From assembly GCF_963924675.1 (NCBI RefSeq), contig NC_089234.1:62035588-62099587 (forward strand): a DNA stretch of 64,000 nucleotides, read 5' to 3'. The DNA comes from Phocoena phocoena (taxonomy: Eukaryota; Chordata; Mammalia; Artiodactyla; Phocoenidae). This document shows, in pieces, positions 57,472 to 64,000 of this stretch. Made by a program: the position numbers and the translations under genes. The notes under the pieces were generated by a model, which made no database searches, had not been told where the DNA came from, and was given only the letters and a program-made list of their open reading frames with translations. Position 1 is the stretch's first letter, and every line of letters begins with the position of its first letter.

Positions 57472-57770
57472 CATAAAATTCAACTTTTTATGGTATACTA
57501 TTCAGTGGGTTTTAGTAGTATATTCACAAAGTTGTGCGACTATCACCACTGTCTAATTCCGGAACATTTTATCACCCAAAAAAAGACACCCAGTATGTAT
57601 TAGCAGTCACCCACCGTTTATTCTCAAACTCCTCAGCCCGGGCAACAATTAATCTACTTTCTATTTGTATAGACTTCCCTATTTGGGATATTTCATATAA
57701 ATTAAATCATATAACATGTGGTCTTTTGTGACTGGTTTCTTCCACTTACTATGTTTTCAAGATTCAACCG

Positions 57771-58133
57771 GGGCTTCCCTGATGGCTCAGTGGTTAGGAA
57801 TCCGCCTGCCAGTGCACGGGACACAGGGTCAAGCCCTGGTCCGGGAAGATCCCACACGTCACAGAGCAACCAGGCCCATACACCACAACTACTGAGCCTG
57901 CGCTCTACAGCCCGCGAGCCACAACTACTAAGCCCACGTGCCGTAACTACTGAAGCCCACCTGCCTAGAGCCTGTGCTCCGCAACAAGAGAAGCCACCGC
58001 AATGAGGAGCCCGCACACCGCAAAGAAGAGTAGCCCTCGCTCGCCACAACTAGAGAAAGCCCTCTCACAGCAACGAAGACCCAACGCAGCCAAAAATTAA
58101 ATAAGTAAAATTTAAAAAAAGAAAGAAAAAAAA
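57771..58133 (+). mobile_element. CHR-type SINE, long form
   Basis: Perfect 12-bp duplication aagattcaaccg (57759-57770, 58133-58144). Confidence 0.95.
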
Positions 58134-59229
58134 AGATTCAACCGTATGTAGCATGTATATAGTACTTGGATCATTTTATGGCTGAATAATATTCCACATT
58201 TTGTTTATCCATTTATCAGTTGATGGAAATTTAGGGTGTTTCCGCTTTTTGGCTATTATGAATAATGCTGCTATGAACATTTGTGTACAAGTTCTTGTGT
58301 GAACGTGTTTTCAGTTCTCTTGGGTATATACCTAGAATGGAATTGCTGGGTTGTGTTGTAACTCTGAGTTCAATCATTTGGGGAACTGCCAGTCTGTTTT
58401 TTGGAGTGTCTGCACCATTTTACATTCCCGCCAGCAGTGTATAAGTGTTCCAATTTCTCCACATCCTTGCCAATACTTGTTATAATCTGTCTTTTTGATT
58501 GTAGCCAACCTAGTGGGTGTGAAGTGTTATTTCATTGTGGCTTTCATCTGCATTTCCCTGATGGCTAATGACATTGAGCATCTTTTCATGTGCCTATTGA
58601 CTATTACAAAGTATATTTTCTTTGGAGGAATGTCTATTCAAATCATTTGATCATTTTTTAGTTAGGTTATTTGTCTTTTTATTGAGTTTTAAATGTTCTT
58701 CGTACATTCTGAAAACTGGAGCCTCATCAGATACATGATTTGCAAATAACTTATCCCATTCTATGGGTTGTCTTTTCACTTTCTTGATGGCATCCTTTGA
58801 AGTACAGAAGTTTTTACTTTCAGTGAAGTCCAATTTATTTTTTTCCTTTGATTGCTTATGCATTTGATGTCATATCAAGAAACTGTTGGCTTAATCGAAT
58901 GTCACAAAAATTCGTGCCTATGTTTCTTTCTATAGTTTTGGCTCTTATTTAGGTCTTTGCTCCATTTTGAGTAAATTTTTGTATATGGTATGAGGTAGGG
59001 GTCCAAGTTCACTCTTTTGCCTGTGGTTTATCTAGTTGACCTGGCACCATTTGTTGAAAAGGTTATTCTTTCCCCGTTGAATTGTCTTGGCAAAAACTTC
59101 CTTCCCTAAGCTGACATTCTCTGGGGAAATGTACTCCCAGATGAAGAACTCAGGAAGTGGGAGCATTGTAGATTAGCAAAGCACCTTTTAGATTCAGCTG
59201 GGCGATAGCAACCACAGCAACCAATGTCC

Positions 59230-59370
59230 AAGAGTGACTACAATACCCCACTCTTCTAAGCACTTTATGTGCACCACTGCTTTGTATTTTTCTGACAGCA
59301 ACCCTGTGCAGTAGTCTCCATTATTATATCCGTTTTACTGAAGCTCAAAAAAGTTGAATAACTTGATGTA
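59230..59370 (-). repeat. MIR SINE fragment
   Basis: Contains cttctaagcactttatgtgc and ccgttttactgaagctcaaa. Confidence 0.7.
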
Positions 59371-59870
59371 TTAGTTATGTATTGCTGCATAACAAATTAC
59401 TGCCCCAAAACCTGTGGCTTAAAACAACAAATGTTTGTTAACTCTTAGGTTTTGAGGGTCAGGAAAGCCACCCTCTCATGAGGTTGCAGTGAAGATGGTT
59501 TCCTGGTCTGTAATTACCTGAAGGCTGGCTTGACTGGGACCAGAGGATTTGCTTCCTAGCTCTTTCACATGGCTGGGGGCAGGTGGTCTCAGTCCTCAGC
59601 ACATGGACCTCTCCATAATGTTGCTTGTGTCTCTCCATGACATGGCAGCTGGCTTCTCCCAGAGTGATTGAACCAAGAGAGGGAACAAGGAGTGAGCTAC
59701 AGTGAATCTTATGACCTAGCCTTGGAATGTAACTTCTGCTACATTCTAATCATTGGAATTAAGTCACTAAGTACTGCCAACATTTTTTGGGAGGGGAATT
59801 AGGCTTCACCTTTTGAAGGACAGCATATCAGATAATTTGTGGACATGTTTTAAAACCACCACACTTGCCC
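59371..59870 (-). mobile_element. Probable ERVL/MaLR-type LTR fossil
   Basis: Begins gtattagttatgtattgctg and cctgtggcttaaaacaacaa, the reverse of a common LTR 3' end, and continues with ctagccttggaatgtaactt. The family is not certain. Confidence 0.5.
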
Positions 59871-60924
59871 AAAGTCAAAAAGGTTGTAAGTGTTTTAGCA
59901 GGAGAAGCCCAGTGTGCAAGCACTCATAAACCCTGGCTTGCACCACACTCGTTAACGTCCCACTGGCCAAAGCAAGTCACATGGCCAAGCCCAGAATCAA
60001 TGTGGCAGAGGATAAGAGCCTACATACCAGGAGTTATAGTTCATTGGGGGACACCAGTATAAGTCTACCACAATGCAGTATCTTTTATCTCCCTCAGATA
60101 TTAGACTCTTTGAAGTTCTAATATCTTTGAAGATATCTAATATCTTCAAAGTTCAAAACTTTGAAGTTTTGCAACCTGCATTGTCTCTATTTCTTTGGGT
60201 TTACTTTCCTACCTGCTTTTAAGGCCCTGTTTTTCAGGTTAGAAGAGTTCCTCACATGCCTAATGATTTTTGGCTGTCCTTCCATAGTCAGCCTCTAGTG
60301 AGGGGCTAAAATACTTAGAGGAGGCTCTGAGTGAGAGGAGTGGGTGGGAGGGCTTGTCTCGGGATGAGGTTCTCTGTGAGATCATCAGATCTAGACCAGC
60401 CATTTCACTGGGGGACCCCCAAATGTCAGTGTCTATAGATGTTTTGTCTTTTGCTGGTCAATATTCCCCAAGAAGGGTCCTCTATTCTCCTGCCTGGGGA
60501 GTAGAAGTCTGTGTGCCGGGTTCTGAGACCCAGGCTGGGGCAGGGCAAGGAGTGGGGGTCTCCATCTAGAATGCAGACTTTCACTGACTCCATTGCTTTC
60601 AGTATACTTTCCCCAGGCCACACCTGGGGGGTGTCTCCAGGGACCCAGGCGTTCCCAGATACCTGCTGTATATATTGTTCAGCCTTGTTAGAAGGTGACC
60701 CTCCCATCACCTGCAGGCGTTGGGGAGGAAGGTGACACTCCCATCATCTTAGCTGGGCAGGATGGTGGAGCAGATTTGGGAGGATTCCAGCTGCTCCTTT
60801 GAAAGATTTTGAACTAGTTTTTTTTTATCTCTTCAGCCCCACTTTGTACCTCTGTCTACAGAGGTACCTGGAGCCTCTGATTCATCAGCCCTCCTGGAGT
60901 GCTGTGCTATGAACTGGACTTTTT
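59871..60924. other. Intergenic with a palindrome cluster
   Basis: Unique-looking. Overlapping perfect inverted repeats lie at 60125-60166. The open frames at 60350-60735 have no recognisable product. Confidence 0.5.
60125..60166. repeat. Overlapping perfect palindromes
   Basis: ctttgaagatat/atatcttcaaag (60125-60136, 60140-60151) and cttcaaagtt/aactttgaag (60144-60153, 60157-60166) share a segment, each with a 3-nt loop, so two hairpins compete. Confidence 0.85.
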
Positions 60925-61203
60925 CTTTTTTTTTTAAATTGAAGTATAGTTGATGCATAATATATGTTACAGATGTACAGCATAGTGATTCACAATTTTA
61001 AATGTTATTTTCCATTTATAGTTATTATAAAATATTAGCTATCTTCCCTGTGCTGTACAATATATCTCCTTCCTTGTAGTAGCTTATATATTTTCTACAT
61101 AGTAGTTTGTACCTCTTAACCCCTATCCCTATCTTGTCCCTCCCCCCTTCTTTCTCCCCACTGGTAACCACTAGTTTGTTCTCTATGTATGTGAGCCTGT
61201 TTC

Positions 61204-61498
61204 TTTTTTTTTTTAATTAATTAATTATATTTATTTTTGGCTGCGTGTGGTCTTCATTGCTGCATGCGGGCTTTCTCTAGTTGTGGCAAGTAGGGGCTAC
61301 TCTTCGTTGCGGTGCATGGGCTTCTCATTGTGGTGGCTTCTCTCGTTGCAGAGCACGGACTCTAGAACGCAGGCTTCAGCAGTTGTGGCGCCGGGGCTTA
61401 GTTGCTCCGCAGCATGTGAGATTTCCCAGACCAGGGCTCGAACCTGTGTCCCCTGCATTGGCAGGCGGATCCTTAACCACTGCACCACCAGGGAAGTC
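61204..61498 (-). mobile_element. CHR-type SINE, long form
   Basis: Duplication cctgtttct / cctgtttgt flanks it. Inserted in the L1. Confidence 0.93.
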
Positions 61499-61676
61499 CC
61501 TGTTTGTTTTTTGTTATATTCGCTAGTTTGCCGTATTTTTTAGATTCCACGTGTAAGTGATATCATATTGTATTTGTCTTTCTCCATCTGATTTATTTCA
61601 TCTCCAAGTCCATCTGTGTTGCTGCAAATGGCAAAATTTCATTCTTTTTTATGGCTGAGTAGTATTCCATTGTGTG

Positions 61677-61677
<1 letters not shown>

Positions 61678-61710
<33 letters not shown>
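61678..61710. repeat. (GT)n microsatellite
   Basis: About 16 GT units inside the L1. Confidence 0.95.
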
Positions 61711-61712
<2 letters not shown>

Positions 61713-61910
61713 ACATCTGGTGATTATACATATATCACATTTTCTTTATCCATTCATCTGTTGATGGAGACTTAGGTTGCTTCCATACCCTGGCAATTGT
61801 AAATTAGTGCTGGTATAAATATTGGGGTGCATGTGTCTTTTCAAATTAGTGTTTTTGGGGTTTTCGGATGTATACCCAGGAATAGAATTGCTGGGTCATA
61901 TGGCGAACTG

Positions 61911-62556
61911 GCCTTTTTCTTGTTAGCTGTTCCACCTTCACTTTTCCCACTCTGCTAAGTCACTTACCACTTCCCTCTCTGCTTTCCAGCTTCCAAAATG
62001 TTGTTGCCTTTATTCTTCCACTGCTATATCCTTTCCTGACTTCTTAGTCCTTATGGGTTTATACTTAAAAAAAAAAATTCCTCTGCTCTTACTTTAGCAG
62101 GGGGTCTAATGGGAAAGAAGAGCTAAACACATATGTTTATTAATCTACCTGGTTTCATTTAAAGAGCACAGCACAAATGTTTAAATAATATATCCATCAG
62201 GAGTCAGTTGCAGTAACAGAAAAGGTTGGTTCAGAGAAGTAGGTGCTTGAAACATACTGGATAAACTAGAAGAATGGGCTCAAGGCTAGGCCTCCAGGAA
62301 TGATTGTCAGAACCCTGCAGAACTGATCCTCCAAGAGAGCTGCAACCTGGATGAGAGTCAGGGACCTGTGAACTAATAAACAACTGCCAGTCCCATCTTA
62401 GCCACATTCAGAGATCAGGCTGCTGCTGCCGCACTTTCAGCTTCAAACCCACGCAGTCTGCTAGACCGATATCCACTAAGTGGAGGCCCGGAGCAACACT
62501 GCCTCTCTCCCTTCTACACTCAGGTAAGCACTCAAGTCTTGTGTGAAGGTGTCTGA
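61911..62556. other. Intergenic, no feature
   Basis: Unique-looking sequence with no coding signal. Confidence 0.5.
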
Positions 62557-62683
62557 TTTTTTTTTTTTTTTTTTTGCCGCGCCACACGGCATGCAGGATC
62601 TTAGCTCCCCAACCAGGGATCAAACCCATGCCCCCTGCATTGGGAGCATGGCGTCTTAACCACTGGACTACCAGGGAAGTCCC
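62557..62683 (-). mobile_element. CHR-related SINE, short old form
   Basis: Duplication tgaaggtgtctga / tgaaggcatctga (62544-62556, 62684-62696; two mismatches). Confidence 0.9.
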
Positions 62684-62994
62684 TGAAGGCATCTGACTGG
62701 TGTAACCCCAACCTCCGAAATGCATCTGGGGAGTTTTGCTGCAAGGGAACATGAAAAATACTGTTTTTCAGCCTTCCAGCCTCTGCAGTGTAGGAAGGCA
62801 GACCAAAAGGAAGTTAGATCAGGTGTCAAGGGCATTAATCTATGTATCCACCAGAAAAGGTAAGTCAATGTGTACACACATTTTGTAACTGGACAATGAA
62901 GGATCCATTCGCATTGTTTTTCTCACCTTACCTAATTTCCTTCCTCTTAGCCTTTGGGATTAACTCTAAAAGCTTCGCCTCCTTGCCTTTGCTC
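62684..62994. other. Intergenic, no feature
   Basis: Short unique spacer between two repeats. Confidence 0.5.
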
Positions 62995-63218
62995 AGGCGT
63001 GAGCAAACTTTTTCAATAAAAGATTGGAGAGTAAATATTTTAGGCATTACAGGCCATATGGTCTCTGTCACAAGTTTTCAACTTTTATTGTTGTAGTGAG
63101 AAAACAGCCTGAGACAACATGTAAACAAATAAGCATGGATCCAGTTAAGACTTTATTTATAAAAACAAGTGGCCAGCTGGATTTGGCCTGTGGGCCATAG
63201 TTTGCAGACCCTGTCTTT
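62995..63218. mobile_element. hAT-type DNA transposon fossil, family not named
   Basis: Contains gtaaatattttaggcattac, ggccatatggtctctgtcac and ggcctgtgggccatagtttg, the wording of a common mammalian non-autonomous element whose ends are inverted. Confidence 0.6.
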
Positions 63219-63351
63219 GCTTTTTTTTTTTTTTTTTTTCTTTTGGCCGTGCTGCATGGCTTGTGAGATCTTAGTTCCCCGGCCAGGGACTGAACCTGGG
63301 CCCCCGCAGTGAAAGCGCCAAGTCCTAACCACTGTACCGCCAGGGAGCTCC
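63219..63351 (-). mobile_element. CHR-related SINE, short old form
   Basis: Reverse copy: ttccccggccagggactgaa and ccgccagggagctcccc. Flanks tctttgctt repeat on both sides. Confidence 0.88.
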
Positions 63352-63374
63352 CCTTTCTTTGCTTATATTGTCCA

Positions 63375-63490
63375 TTAACTCAACAGATCCTTAATGAGCA
63401 CCTACTGAGTGTCAGGTACTTTCTAGGGGAGGAGATATAGCAGTAAACAAGACAGAGGCCCCCCAGCTCAGGGGAGTGAACATTCTGCCT
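63375..63490 (-). repeat. L2 LINE 3' tip
   Basis: Contains atgagcacctactgagtgtc and agtaaacaagacagaggccc. Confidence 0.8.
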
Positions 63491-63884
63491 GCAGTGATGC
63501 TCTCCTCCCCACCTCCCCTTCCCTGCCTAACCCAGACTCCTATTTAGTACTCTGTGTGGGTTGACCTGCCTTGACTTTCCTCCTTCTGGCCAGAGCTGGT
63601 TCCCTCCCCCAGAGCTCCCATAGTGCCCTGTGTACACTGAGGTCACTTGTACCAACCTTGTGCGTGAATGTTGCCTGCTTATGCATCTGGTTCCCTGCAA
63701 GACCGTGAACTCTTCAAAGGTGAGAACTGGGCCCCTCCTCACCTTGCATCGTCTGGGGCCTGGCTCAGAACCAGCCTGTGGTCCGTGGTGTTGAATTGAC
63801 TTTCGGGAGTCTTTGTGGAAGCTGAGATACAAACATTAGACACAGTTGCGGGCAGTTCTGCAGTGGGTGGCCCTATTCAGGTGA
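63491..63884. other. Intergenic, no feature
   Basis: Unique-looking sequence without coding signal. Confidence 0.5.
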
Positions 63885-64000
63885 GCATTTGTTTTTATCA
63901 ACTGGGTTACGGTGTAATTTACGTGCACCTCTTTCAAGTGTGCATGTCGATGAATTTTGACAAATGTTTCCATCTTTGTAAATACCACCACAATCAAGAT
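63885..64000 (-). repeat. L1 LINE 3' end, running off the window
   Basis: Reverse L1 wording: cgatgaattttgacaaatgt and accaccacaatcaagat, cut by the window edge. Confidence 0.75.

Larger units (their letters stand above)
57215..59095 (-). repeat. L1 LINE 3' portion, twice interrupted
   Basis: About 1.3 kb of reverse L1 excluding inserts: tatacctagaatggaattgc, ctgatggctaatgacattga and ggcaccatttgttgaaaagg. Two SINEs (57271, 57771) have landed in it. Confidence 0.88.
60925..61910 (-). repeat. L1 LINE 3' portion, cetartiodactyl type
   Basis: Reverse L1: ttgaagtatagttgatgcat, accactagtttgttctctat and aatagaattgctgggtcata. Split by a SINE at 61204 and a (GT)n tract at 61678-61710. Confidence 0.85.

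Noticed and set aside
57215..59095. Possible gene from the long AT-rich reverse stretch
   Set aside because: It is L1 ORF2/3' UTR wording with broken frames and two SINE insertions.
1..64000. CRISPR array, prophage, integron or other prokaryotic system
   Set aside because: Spliced vertebrate genes and mammalian retroposons throughout; the regular repeats are SINEs and microsatellites.

Overview
The window is nuclear DNA of a placental mammal, almost certainly a cetacean and probably a toothed whale. About 25 copies of tRNA-Glu-derived CHR-type SINEs (heads of the form cttccctggtggcgcagtgg) occur in both long (~300 bp, 'gccacaactactgaagcccg' body) and short (~200 bp, 'gagaggcccgcgtaccgc' tail) versions, many near consensus and with intact target-site duplications. 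Older MIR, L2, L1, MaLR LTR and DNA-transposon fossils fill most of the rest.

Two protein-coding genes are present, tail to tail, as at human 10q22.1 but inverted. NODAL lies on the + strand (three coding exons, 19723-19918, 24130-24827, 26707-26859; 348 codons, intact). EIF4EBP2 lies on the - strand (three coding exons, 53861-53717, 38229-38044, 36482-36451; 120 codons, intact), with a CpG-island promoter near 53.5-54.3 kb, a ~15.5 kb first intron and a ~6.4 kb 3' UTR ending at a strong poly(A) site near 30.08 kb. The genes are functionally unrelated: NODAL is a secreted TGF-beta-family morphogen, 4E-BP2 a cytosolic repressor of cap-dependent translation.

Layout: 1-19.6 kb is intergenic DNA upstream of NODAL, mostly repeats, with one GC-rich coding-looking block at 8.7-9.06 kb that I cannot assign. 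19.6-27.4 kb is NODAL; its first intron holds a pair of perfect FoxH1-type motifs with SMAD boxes, the expected signature of the autoregulatory asymmetric enhancer. 27.4-30.08 kb is the tail-to-tail gap. 30.08-54.2 kb is EIF4EBP2. 54.3-64 kb is repeat-rich intergenic DNA.

The most interesting unexplained structures are: four 'tail-only' retroinsertions (perfect 13-16 bp direct repeats flanking nothing but an A-rich or T-rich tract) within 13 kb; three hairpins in the EIF4EBP2 3' UTR, one of them a mariner-derived palindrome resembling ruminant miR-2284/2285 precursors; and the candidate NODAL enhancer. I see no CRISPR array, no functional RNA gene and no bacterial-type system.
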